A stretch of 64,000 nucleotides of DNA from the NCBI RefSeq assembly GCF_000786215.1, contig NZ_JROG01000004.1, positions 976,362-1,040,361 of the forward strand, in the 5' to 3' direction. Below are positions 43,521 through 51,748 of the stretch, one piece after another. The stretch is from Sphingomonas sp. 35-24ZXX (GTDB lineage: Bacteria; Pseudomonadota; Alphaproteobacteria; Sphingomonadales; Sphingomonadaceae). A program made the translations under genes and the position numbers. The notes beneath the pieces are model-generated. The model was not told the DNA's origin. It saw nothing but the letters and a program-made list of their open reading frames with translations, and did not search any database. Position 1 is the stretch's first letter; every line of letters starts with the position of its first letter.

Positions 43521-44551
43521 AGCGCGTTTCCTGCAAAGGCATGCTGAGCGATGCGGTGGATCGGCGCGACCATGCTGGCGGCACCCAAAGCGATCGCGGC
43601 GCCGGGCATGCCGAACACCACCGAGGTCGATTCATCCTGCGCGATGGTCATGGCACCAGCCTCGGCCATCGCCAGCAGACCCTGTGCGCCATCGCTGCCC
43701 ATGCCGGTCAGCTGGATGCCGATGGCATCGCGCCCCAGGTTCTCTGCGACCGAGTGGAACAGCATGTCGACGCTGGGCCGATGGCCGCTGACCTTCGGGC
43801 CCGGCCGGGCGCGGACATAGATGCCGTTGCTGGCATTGCCGCGCACTTCCAGGTGCCGTTCGGTGCCCGGCGCGATATAGACATGGCCGGCTTTGACCGG
43901 CAGGTCCGGCTCGGCGATCATCACCTTGGGCGCGCAGACCGTGTCGAGCCGCCGGGCGACCGCTTCGGCAAAGGCGCCGTTGATATGCTGCACGATCATC
44001 GTCGGCGGACAATCGGCGGGGAACTGGCTGAGCAGGACGTGGAGCGCCTCCACTCCCCCGGTCGATGCGCCGATGGCGATCAGCCGGGTGCGGGCCGAAC
44101 CCATTGTCTGGCGCGGGGCAGGCGCAGAGCGCGTGCGTTCGTGCGCCTGCACCTTGGCCTGCGCTGCGTTGCGGATCATCTCTGCCAGGCGGCCCTGGTC
44201 GGATGCCAGCAGATTGCCGGCTGCGCCGCTGGGCTTGGCATAGCATTCGACCGCACCGATCTCGAGCGCGCGGACCGTCATCGCGGAACCGCTTTCGGCG
44301 AGGCCAGAGACGATCACCACCGGCGTCGGGCGCAGGGTCATCAGCTTTTCGAGAAACTCGAGGCCGCTCATCCCCGGCATCTCGATGTCGAGCGTGACAA
44401 CGTCGGGGTTGAGTTCCTTGATCTTGGTGCGCGCCTCGCGCGCATCGACCGCCGTGCCCACGACCTGAATGTCCGCTTCCGGGCGCAGGGCCTCGGCAAG
44501 CAGCGCACGCATGGTGGGCGAATCGTCGACGATCAGGACACGAATAGTCAT
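43514..44551 (-). CDS. cheB: Chemotaxis methylesterase/response regulator CheB (active copy)
   Basis: 345 aa. Receiver domain (VLIVDDS, TLDIEMPG, AKP), then methylesterase with complete triad: S163 in IGASTGG, H189 in IVQHI, D287 in TGMGSDGAQG. It demethylates receptor glutamates when phosphorylated by CheA. Coupled to cheR (ATGA) and cheD. Confidence 0.96.
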   Translation of the reverse strand: MTIRVLIVDDSPTMRALLAEALRPEADIQVVGTAVDAREARTKIKELNPDVVTLDIEMPGMSGLEFLEKLMTLRPTPVVIVSGLAESGSAMTVRALEIGAVECYAKPSGAAGNLLASDQGRLAEMIRNAAQAKVQAHERTRSAPAPRQTMGSARTRLIAIGASTGGVEALHVLLSQFPADCPPTMIVQHINGAFAEAVARRLDTVCAPKVMIAEPDLPVKAGHVYIAPGTERHLEVRGNASNGIYVRARPGPKVSGHRPSVDMLFHSVAENLGRDAIGIQLTGMGSDGAQGLLAMAEAGAMTIAQDESTSVVFGMPGAAIALGAASMVAPIHRIAQHAFAGNALC

Positions 44552-45417
44552 GCGCCCTCCTTAACGTAGATAGTCTTACCGATTTGCGTAAGGCTGGCCG
44601 CCGCAGGACCAACAACGCGCTCGCTGTGACCAATGTAAAGATGCCCGCCGGGCAACAGATGCTCGGCAAAGCGCGACACCAGCCGTTCCTTTGTGGGCTG
44701 GTCGAAGTAAATCATGACGTTACGGCAGAAGATGACATCGAACTGCCGCTTCATCGGCCAGGCATGCAACAGGTTGAGCCGGTTGAAACTGACCAGTTGG
44801 CGGACCTGAGGACTGATCGTGGTGGTCGCGCCCTGGGTCTGGGTCCACAGCCGCCGCAGTTCCTGGGGCATCGCGGAGATGCCGTCGGTGGGGTAGGTGG
44901 CTGCCCGTGCGGCGTTCAGTACGTTGTCGTCAAGATCGGTGGCCAGGATCCGCAGGTCGGTCTCTGCCAGCATCGCGGCCATGCGCGAATCCTCGCCCAG
45001 CAGGGTGGTGACGATCGACCAGGTTTCCTCGCCGCTCGAACAGCCCGCCGACCAGATGCGCACCGGGTGGCCGTGGCGCGCCTTGTTGATGAGAGCCGGT
45101 GCGACGGTCTCACCCAGATGGTCGAAATGATGTTCTTCGCGGAAGAAATAGGTGTGGTTGGTCGTCAGCGCGCAGATCACCCGGCGCAGCTCTTCCTCGT
45201 TGCCTTTCAGCCCTGCGAGGTAATCAGCAAAGGTCGTGAAGCGCGATTCGCGCACCAGCGGGGCCAGGCGCGAATAGACGAGCATCGACTTGGCCGGAAC
45301 CAGCACGATGCCGGCGGTCTCGTGCGCGATCCGCTGCACCGCGGCAAAATCCTCGGGCGAGTAGACCGCGCGGCTGATGCCGGGCAGCGTTTCAAAGGAG
45401 AGCGACTGGGCGTTCAC
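44548..45417 (-). CDS. cheR: Chemoreceptor methyltransferase CheR
   Basis: 289 aa, GTG start coupled to the cheA stop. N-terminal helical domain with NHTYFFREEHHF, then SAM-binding WSAGCSSGEETWSI, ILATDLDDNVL and DVIFCRNVMIYF. Methylates receptor glutamates. A pentapeptide-binding beta subdomain is expected and fits the xWxxF tails of both receptors here. Confidence 0.95.
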   Translation of the reverse strand: MNAQSLSFETLPGISRAVYSPEDFAAVQRIAHETAGIVLVPAKSMLVYSRLAPLVRESRFTTFADYLAGLKGNEEELRRVICALTTNHTYFFREEHHFDHLGETVAPALINKARHGHPVRIWSAGCSSGEETWSIVTTLLGEDSRMAAMLAETDLRILATDLDDNVLNAARAATYPTDGISAMPQELRRLWTQTQGATTTISPQVRQLVSFNRLNLLHAWPMKRQFDVIFCRNVMIYFDQPTKERLVSRFAEHLLPGGHLYIGHSERVVGPAAASLTQIGKTIYVKEGA

Positions 45418-47699
45418 GCAACTTCCCGGTAGCTCTGGGTTCCTGCCTCGGCAGCAACCAGTCCATCAATGTCAACGATCAGGGCCACACGGCCGTCGCC
45501 CAGGATCGTAGCGCCTGCCACGCACTCGACCGAGCGGTAGTTGGCGTTGAGGCTCTTGATGACGATCTGGCGCTGGTCGACAATCGAATCCACCAGCAGC
45601 GCGGCTTGCCCTGCCAGCTCGGTATCGACGATGATCAGCACCGCCTGGGTAGGATCGCTGACCTGTCCGTCGAGGCCCAGCGCGCGGCCGATATCGACCA
45701 CCGGGATGAACCGGTCGCGGGCCTTGAGCATCAGGCGGCCGTTGCCCAGCCGCTGGATGTCGGATGCACCGGGACGCAGGTTCTCGACAATGTGCGACAG
45801 CGGCAGCACCAGGGTCTGCGAGCCCACGGTCACGGTCATGCCGTCGGCAATGGCCAGCGTCAGCGGCAGCGTCAGGATGAAGCTGGTGCCGGCGCCCGGC
45901 TCGGTCTTGACGGTGATGCGGCCGCCCAGATCCTTCACGTTCTGGCGGACCACGTCCATGCCGACCCCGCGGCCCGAAATGCTCGACACCGTCTCGGCAG
46001 TCGAGAAGCCCGGGGCAAAGATCAGATTGTTGATCTCGTCGGGCGACAGGTTGGCGTCCGGCGCGACCAGACCCTTTTCGACAGCCTTCTTGAGGACCTT
46101 GGCCTGATCGATGCCGCGGCCATCGTCATCGATGCGGATGAGGATGCGGCCCGAACGCTGTTCGGCGGAAATCCGCAGCGTGCCTTCGGGGTCCTTGCCC
46201 GCGGCGATGCGCGTCTCGGCGTCCTCGATGCCGTGGTCGGCGGCGTTGCGGATCAGGTGGGTGAGCGGATCGCCCAGGCGTTCGATGATCGTCTTGTCGA
46301 TTTCGGTCGATTCGCCCGAAACCTCAAGGCGGATGTTCTTGCCGGTGCTCGACTGCAGATCCCGCAGCAGGCGCGGAATGCGGCTGAACACGGTGCTGAT
46401 CGGCTGGGCGCGGATCGCCATCGCGCGTTCCTGCACATCGCGGGTCAGCGATTCGAGCATCGCCAGTTCGCTGCTGTTGCGCAGATGGTGCATCGCAAGG
46501 TGCTGGCCCAGCATCGCCTGCGCGATCATCATTTCGCCCACGGTGTCGATCAGCTGATCGAGCTTGCGCAGATCGATGCGGACCGACTGCGACACGGGCG
46601 CAGCAGGGGCTGCGGGCGCGGCGGGTGCGGCCTGGTTGGAGACCAGCACGGGCTTTGCGCCTTCTGCATCGCCAGCAGGTGCGGCAGGCGGAGCAACTGC
46701 GGCCGGGGCAGGCACAGGTGCAGGCGCTGCAACCGGTGCCGCTGCAGCCACCGGAGCGGGGTCTGCAACAGGCGCGGGTGCCGCAACAGGTTCCGGAGCG
46801 GCGACAGGCGCCTGCTCTGCCACGGGCTGCGCTTCGGGCTCGCTGGGAGCGGCTGCGGGCACGGCAGCGCCGCTATCGATGTTGACGAACAGATCGTCAC
46901 CCGAAAAGCCGAACACGTCCTCGATAGCATCGCGATCGACCTCACCGGGCAGCGTAACTTCCCAGCTCAGATAGGCGGCCTGCGGATCGAAGCTGTCGAG
47001 ATCGGGCAGGGCGCTGGTGTCCAGACGCACGGTGCTCTCGCCCAGCGCGCGCAGTTCGCGCAGCAGCAGCAAGGGTTCGCCGCCGTTCAGCATCGCTGCC
47101 GGCTGGGGCGTGACACCGATCCGCCAGGCCGGCTTGGCCGGGGCGATATCGGTCGCGATATCGTTCAGCATCGCATCCAGGTCGAAGGCCAGGTCGTCGA
47201 AGCTGTCGCTTTGTGCGTCAGGCGCAGCGTCAACCTCGGGGGCGCTGGCTTCAACAGGCGCGACCTCGACCGGCGCTGCCTCGATGGGGGCAGGGGCACC
47301 GGCCGCTTCGGCGGGCGCGGCGTTGCCCGCCTGCGCGGCGGCCAGTTGCGCGATCATCGCCGCGTCATCGGGGGCAGGTTCGCCATTCAGCGCCCGGCCG
47401 ACGTGATCGCCCAGCAGGTCGAGCGCGCGCAGCAGCAGCGACAGCAGGTCCTCGGTCATCGGCAGGATGCCATCGCGAACGTCCGAAAGCAGCGTCTCGA
47501 AGCCGTGGGTATAGACCTGCAGTGCGGTGTAACCGAACGCGCCGGCCCCACCCTTGATCGAGTGGACCGATCGGAACACGTCGTTCACCGCGTCCATGTT
47601 GTCCGGCGATGTCTGGCAAACGGTCAGTGCCCGTTCGGCAGAGGCCAGGGCCTCCTCGCATTCCGCGAAGAAGATGGTGCGAATTTCCTCGTTCGTCAT
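45414..47699 (-). CDS. cheA: Chemotaxis histidine kinase CheA
   Basis: 761 aa. Hpt domain with phospho-His H46 (VHSIKGGAGAFG), a divergent P2-like region (about 195-280), an Ala/Pro/Val-rich linker (about 285-370), dimerisation and HATPase domains (DPLTHLIRNAADHG, DDGRGID, GRGVGMDVV), and a CheW-like C-terminus. The long low-complexity linker is encoded by short repeated units at about 46670-46880. It phosphorylates CheY and CheB. Confidence 0.96.
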   Translation of the reverse strand: MTNEEIRTIFFAECEEALASAERALTVCQTSPDNMDAVNDVFRSVHSIKGGAGAFGYTALQVYTHGFETLLSDVRDGILPMTEDLLSLLLRALDLLGDHVGRALNGEPAPDDAAMIAQLAAAQAGNAAPAEAAGAPAPIEAAPVEVAPVEASAPEVDAAPDAQSDSFDDLAFDLDAMLNDIATDIAPAKPAWRIGVTPQPAAMLNGGEPLLLLRELRALGESTVRLDTSALPDLDSFDPQAAYLSWEVTLPGEVDRDAIEDVFGFSGDDLFVNIDSGAAVPAAAPSEPEAQPVAEQAPVAAPEPVAAPAPVADPAPVAAAAPVAAPAPVPAPAAVAPPAAPAGDAEGAKPVLVSNQAAPAAPAAPAAPVSQSVRIDLRKLDQLIDTVGEMMIAQAMLGQHLAMHHLRNSSELAMLESLTRDVQERAMAIRAQPISTVFSRIPRLLRDLQSSTGKNIRLEVSGESTEIDKTIIERLGDPLTHLIRNAADHGIEDAETRIAAGKDPEGTLRISAEQRSGRILIRIDDDGRGIDQAKVLKKAVEKGLVAPDANLSPDEINNLIFAPGFSTAETVSSISGRGVGMDVVRQNVKDLGGRITVKTEPGAGTSFILTLPLTLAIADGMTVTVGSQTLVLPLSHIVENLRPGASDIQRLGNGRLMLKARDRFIPVVDIGRALGLDGQVSDPTQAVLIIVDTELAGQAALLVDSIVDQRQIVIKSLNANYRSVECVAGATILGDGRVALIVDIDGLVAAEAGTQSYREVA

Positions 47700-47974
47700 G
47701 ACGGCATCCCATTTCCGCCGACCATGTCCGGGTCAGCCCCGGCATTGGAGAGCGTTGCGCACATTTTTTCTGACATGATGATGTTGAGCGAATGTCCGGT
47801 CTTGGTCGCGGTCTGGCGCGCGCTCAGCAGCAGCTGCAGCATCGCCTGGCCAATCTGGGCCACGTCTCGTCCGTCGATTTCCACCGGCCCCTTGAGCAAA
47901 TGGGTGCGCAATTCGGGGTGGAATGCGATCGCGGCAGCGCGATCGCAGCGGGTGGGCAGTGACATGTGACGCAT
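47696..47974 (-). CDS. STAS-domain protein of the chemotaxis operon
   Basis: 92 aa from ATG 47974 (AGGAGA 7 nt upstream). Compact STAS-like fold: LKGPVEIDGRDVAQIG, LLLSARQTATKTGHSLNII, MSEKMCATL. STAS proteins are binding or anti-anti-sigma-like modules; in chemotaxis operons their role is not settled. ATGA overlap with cheA. Confidence 0.82.
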   Translation of the reverse strand: MRHMSLPTRCDRAAAIAFHPELRTHLLKGPVEIDGRDVAQIGQAMLQLLLSARQTATKTGHSLNIIMSEKMCATLSNAGADPDMVGGNGMPS

Positions 47975-47991
47975 CAACCTGTCTCCTAAGC

Positions 47992-49395
47992 TCAGAATTC
48001 GGACCAATCGTCCTGCGGCTCTTCGGCCTTCAGGGCGAGGTTGCCGGACACCATCGGCATACGGGCCGGGGGCGCACGGCGTGCGGCACGGGCAGGCGCC
48101 GGGGCAGCCTTGCTCGTCTGACCAGCGCTGAAGCGCTGGACGACCTGCGAAAGATCGGTCGCTTCCTCAGCCAGGCTGCGCGCAGCGGCGTTCGATTCCT
48201 CGACCATCGCCGCGTTCTGCTGGGTCATCTTGTCCATCTCGTTCACCGCCAGATTGACCTGCTGCAGGCGCAGCGCCTGGGTCTGGGTGGACGAGGAAAT
48301 CTCGGTGATCCGGACATTGATCGCGGCGACGCGGTCGCTGATCTGCAGCAGCACCGATCCGGTCTCGTCGACCAGCGCAACGCCATCAGAAACGCCCGCG
48401 GTCGATGCGGTGATCAGTTCCTTGATATCCTTGGCCGCATCGGCCGAACGCTGGGCGAGTGCACGCACCTCGTTGGCGACCACGGCAAAGCCCTTGCCAG
48501 CATCGCCAGCGCGTGCAGCCTCGACCCCGGCGTTGAGCGCCAGCAAGTTGGTCTGGAAGGCGATGCCGTCGATGACATCGATGATGTTGGTGATCTGGCC
48601 CGAGGATTTCTGGATCGCACCCATCGCGTCGACCGCGCGGCGAACGACCTCTCCACCGTCGGTGGCGGCGGTGTGCGCCTCGGCGACCTGCTTGCCGACT
48701 TCGGATGCGTTCTGCGCGGTCTGCTGCACCATGCCGGTAACCTCGCGCATCGCTGCAGCGCTTTCCTCCAGGCTGGCGGCCTGCTGTTCGGTACGCTGTG
48801 CCAAGTCACCCGAGGCAGAGCGGATCTCAGACGCGCCGGTCAGCACGTTGTTGGCTGCGGTCGAGGTCTGGGTGAGCAGCTGGTGCAGCTGCCCCATCGT
48901 GTCGTTGAAATTGTGGCGCAGCGAATCGTACTCGGCCCCAAACGACTTTTCGATCGCATAGGTGAGATTGCCGGCCTTCATGTGCTGCAGCCCGGTGGTC
49001 ACTTCGGACACCACCTGGACCAGCGCCGCATCGGTGGTGGTGCGTTCCGCAGAGTTGTCCTTGAACGCCAGCATCGCCTTGGTCATCCGACCCACGCAGT
49101 CGCGGTGATCGGTGTAGGCGATCGGGCTGGTCAGGTCGCCGGCGGCGAGCCCTTCCATGCGTTCGACCGTGGACACATAGGGCTTGGTGATGGCGCTCTT
49201 GGCAAAGAGCACGACCGCTCCGACGCCAGCCATGGCAACCAGTTCTGCGACCAGCTGTCCCCAGTGAATGCCATTGCCGCCCGTCAGACCGGTGACACCC
49301 GCAATCACGGGAATGGCCGTGATCGTCAGCACGACAAGCAGAATGGCATCGAATTTCTTGCGAATGGGAAAGTTGGTCGAGAAGTCTTTGATCAT
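47992..49395 (-). CDS. Methyl-accepting chemotaxis protein 1
   Basis: 467 aa from ATG 49395 (AGGGGG upstream). Two closely spaced membrane helices (about 18-70), no large periplasmic sensor, HAMP-like region, then a signalling domain with the hairpin tip GDAGKGFAVVANEVRALAQRS. The C-terminus DDWSEF matches the xWxxF CheR/CheB tether. Nearly identical in its signalling domain to the 49796 receptor, so a recent duplication is likely. It may sense cytoplasmic or membrane-energy signals. Confidence 0.94.
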   Translation of the reverse strand: MIKDFSTNFPIRKKFDAILLVVLTITAIPVIAGVTGLTGGNGIHWGQLVAELVAMAGVGAVVLFAKSAITKPYVSTVERMEGLAAGDLTSPIAYTDHRDCVGRMTKAMLAFKDNSAERTTTDAALVQVVSEVTTGLQHMKAGNLTYAIEKSFGAEYDSLRHNFNDTMGQLHQLLTQTSTAANNVLTGASEIRSASGDLAQRTEQQAASLEESAAAMREVTGMVQQTAQNASEVGKQVAEAHTAATDGGEVVRRAVDAMGAIQKSSGQITNIIDVIDGIAFQTNLLALNAGVEAARAGDAGKGFAVVANEVRALAQRSADAAKDIKELITASTAGVSDGVALVDETGSVLLQISDRVAAINVRITEISSSTQTQALRLQQVNLAVNEMDKMTQQNAAMVEESNAAARSLAEEATDLSQVVQRFSAGQTSKAAPAPARAARRAPPARMPMVSGNLALKAEEPQDDWSEF

Positions 49396-49795
49396 GGTGC
49401 CCCCTAGAGGTTGGAAAGCTCCAACCGGCATGGATTGGCCTAAATTAGAATCGATAATCGAAGGTTAACGTCGGCCCTCCGCAAACATACGGGGCCGCTA
49501 ATTTTCCGTGCGCATTCAAGGTTAAGATCTGGCTGTTTCCGACAGGCATTTTCTGGGGGCCAAGGACCATCCGTCCCGGCGCCGTGTGCCGCGGCAGCAC
49601 GCAAATAATCTGGTATTTTCAAACGATTGCTTTGGCACCCGCAAGGTGCCGCGAACCTCACGCGACTGGCCTCTGCAGGTCCGTCAGCGCCTTGGGATTG
49701 CAAGCCGGGCCCAGGCGATCGGCAACGGGGCAAAGGTTTACGGGCTGCAGTTTTTTTTGAGACCGCAGCCCAAGGACCGGTGCGCCGTTGGCGGT
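49396..49795. other. 400-bp intergenic region between the chemoreceptor genes
   Basis: No convincing gene. It holds a hairpin (49742-49771) just past the second receptor's stop, and near the first receptor's start two TTAA-containing elements (TTAAC at 49465-49469, TTAA at 49522-49525) that could be CtrA-like half sites. I see no coding pattern. Confidence 0.5.
49742..49771 (-). terminator. Hairpin after chemoreceptor 2
   Basis: GGGCTGC (49742-49748) and GCAGCCC (49765-49771) form a perfect 7-bp stem with a 16-nt loop containing a homopolymer run, 25 bp beyond the receptor 2 stop on the minus strand. No T-tract follows the stem. Confidence 0.4.
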
Positions 49796-51193
49796 TCAGA
49801 ATTCGGCCCAATCGTCCTGCGGCTCGTCCATGCGCAAGGCGAGGTTGCCCGACACCATCGGCGCGCGCGCTGCTGGAGCCTGGCGTACCGCGCGGGTGGG
49901 CGAGGGGGCAGGCCGCGCCGTCTGGCCGGTGCTGAAGCGCTGGACGACCTGCGAAAGATCGGTCGCCTCTTCCGCCAGGCTGCGCGCGGCGGCGTTCGAT
50001 TCCTCGACCATCGCGGCGTTCTGCTGCGTCATCTTGTCCATGTCGCCCACGGCCAGATTGACCTGCTGCAGCCGCAGCGCCTGGGATTGGGTGGAGGCAG
50101 AGATTTCCGTGATCCGCGCGTTGATCGCTGCGACCCGCTCGCTGATCTGCAGCAGCACCGATCCGGTCTCGTCGACCAGCGCCACGCCATCGGAAACGCC
50201 CGCGGTCGATGCGGTGATCAGTTCCTTGATATTCTTGGCGGCATCGGCCGAACGCTGCGCGAGCGCGCGCACTTCGTTGGCGACCACCGCAAAACCCTTG
50301 CCGGCATCACCAGCGCGCGCGGCCTCGACCCCGGCGTTGAGCGCGAGCAGGTTGGTCTGGAAGGCAATGCCGTCGATGACGTCGATGATGCTGTTGATCT
50401 GGCTCGAAGACTTCTGGATCGCGCCCATGGCACCCACCGCGCGCTGGACGACCTCACCACCGGTCGTGGCAGCGGCATGCGCTTCGCTCATCTGCTTGCC
50501 GACTTCGCTGGCATTCTTGGCGGTTTCCTGCACCATGGCAGTGACTTCCTGCATCGCAGCGGCGCTTTCTTCCAGGCTGGCGGCCTGCTGTTCGGTGCGC
50601 TGGGCGAGGTCGCTCGAGGCAGAGCGGATTTCGGACGCGCCGGTGAGCACGTTGTTGGCGGCCGAGGCGACCTTGCCGAGCAAGCCGGACAGCTCCGACG
50701 TTGCGTCGTTATAGGCATGGCTGATCGCGTTGGCCTTGGTGTCGACATCGGCATCGATAACGATCGCATGTGTCAGGTCGCCATCCTTCAGCCGGTTCAG
50801 AGCAGTCGTGACACCTGCGATGATGTCTTCCAACGCCATATCCGCCTTGGCGCGAGCCACTGCATTGTCCTTGAAGATCAGCATCGCCTTGCTCATCCGG
50901 CCGACGCAATCGCGGTTGTCGATGTAGGGCAGGGGGCTGGTCATGTCGCCGGTGGCAAGGCCTTCCATCCTGACCACGGTGTTGACATAGGGATCGCAGA
51001 TCAGCTTCTTCGCAGCCATCAGAAGACCGGCCACGGCGACGGGAACAGCCACTTCGATCACGATGGCAGCGATGCCACCACCCCATCCCAACAGGCTGAT
51101 TGCCAGGGGGGCAAGCGCCACGGCCACCAGGACCCCGATGATGATGTCGAACTTCTGTCTGATCGGAGCATGTAAGGCAAAGTGTGAGATCAT
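49796..51193 (-). CDS. Methyl-accepting chemotaxis protein 2
   Basis: 465 aa from ATG 51193 (GGGGAGA upstream). Same layout as receptor 1: two N-terminal helices (about 20-68), HAMP-like segment, long coiled coil, and tip GDAGKGFAVVANEVRALAQRS. C-terminal DDWAEF is again an xWxxF tether. The signalling halves of the two receptors are almost the same; the N-terminal 100-200 residues differ, implying different inputs. Confidence 0.94.
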   Translation of the reverse strand: MISHFALHAPIRQKFDIIIGVLVAVALAPLAISLLGWGGGIAAIVIEVAVPVAVAGLLMAAKKLICDPYVNTVVRMEGLATGDMTSPLPYIDNRDCVGRMSKAMLIFKDNAVARAKADMALEDIIAGVTTALNRLKDGDLTHAIVIDADVDTKANAISHAYNDATSELSGLLGKVASAANNVLTGASEIRSASSDLAQRTEQQAASLEESAAAMQEVTAMVQETAKNASEVGKQMSEAHAAATTGGEVVQRAVGAMGAIQKSSSQINSIIDVIDGIAFQTNLLALNAGVEAARAGDAGKGFAVVANEVRALAQRSADAAKNIKELITASTAGVSDGVALVDETGSVLLQISERVAAINARITEISASTQSQALRLQQVNLAVGDMDKMTQQNAAMVEESNAAARSLAEEATDLSQVVQRFSTGQTARPAPSPTRAVRQAPAARAPMVSGNLALRMDEPQDDWAEF

Positions 51194-51304
51194 TGTCTTC
51201 TCCCCGCACGAGATAGTGCTGTCCCGGACACTGCTCGTAACAGCGATTGAATAAGCGAACGTTAATTCCATAGGGTCGATTCATTCACCCAACCCCTGAA
51301 CGAT

Positions 51305-51320
51305 CCCCCCTATTTGGGGG
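51305..51320. promoter_or_regulatory. CCCCCC-N5-GGGGG dyad upstream of chemoreceptor 2
   Basis: CCCCCC-TATTT-GGGGG, 112 bp before the chemoreceptor start. Same spacing and arm lengths as the copy at 37056. Confidence 0.4.
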
Positions 51321-51662
51321 ATGGGGGGCAGCCGCATCAGGGCTGCGCCAAGCGATATGCGGGTGAGAGTTGCCCCTTGCCTTTCTCCCTGAAAACACGA
51401 GGTCAAAGTCTTAGATTTCTGCCGATTTCTGGCATCTTGGGGGCTGTAGCGTACGGGTTCTGGCCCGCATGCAATCCGTTAACAAAGTGTTGCTTGGTGA
51501 CTTCAAGTGGTTAACGGCCATGAGGAAAATGCATTTTGCCGATGCGCAAGGTGCATGTCGCGCCGTCCCTGCCGCAGACTTGCGATGGTCGGATAGATTC
51601 TGCCGCCCTGTCAGGAAGCGTTTAAACGGTGTCACGCGAGAGTCAGATAATGCCGGTCGCGA

Positions 51663-51695
51663 TGTCACATAACTGACATGAAACTGACATAAAGG
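51663..51695. promoter_or_regulatory. PhoB-box tandem repeats
   Basis: Three consecutive 11-bp repeats, TGTCACATAAC, TGACATGAAAC and TGACATAAAGG, match the CTGTCAT-type Pho box with its 11-bp period. They end 53 bp before the porin start, predicting phosphate-starvation induction through PhoB. Confidence 0.75.
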
Positions 51696-51748
51696 CCTGG
51701 CTCGGCTCGCCCGTATTGGCTGGGCTACCACCATAGGCGTCTGTTTTC

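Larger units (their letters stand above)
51194..51748. other. 555-bp control region between receptor 2 and porin
   Basis: No credible gene. It contains a CCCCCC-N5-GGGGG dyad (51305-51320), TTAA elements (51262, 51479, 51511) and Pho-box repeats (51663-51695), so it serves both the minus-strand chemoreceptor and the plus-strand porin. Confidence 0.6.

Noticed and set aside
46670..46880. Repeated GC-rich units as a separate repeat element or CRISPR
   Set aside because: They encode the Ala/Pro/Val linker of CheA; no regular repeat-spacer structure. No CRISPR array, tRNA, IS element or attachment site was seen anywhere in the window.
45606..47969. 787-codon open frame on the plus strand
   Set aside because: Antisense to cheA, Gly/Arg/Cys-rich shadow frame without motifs.
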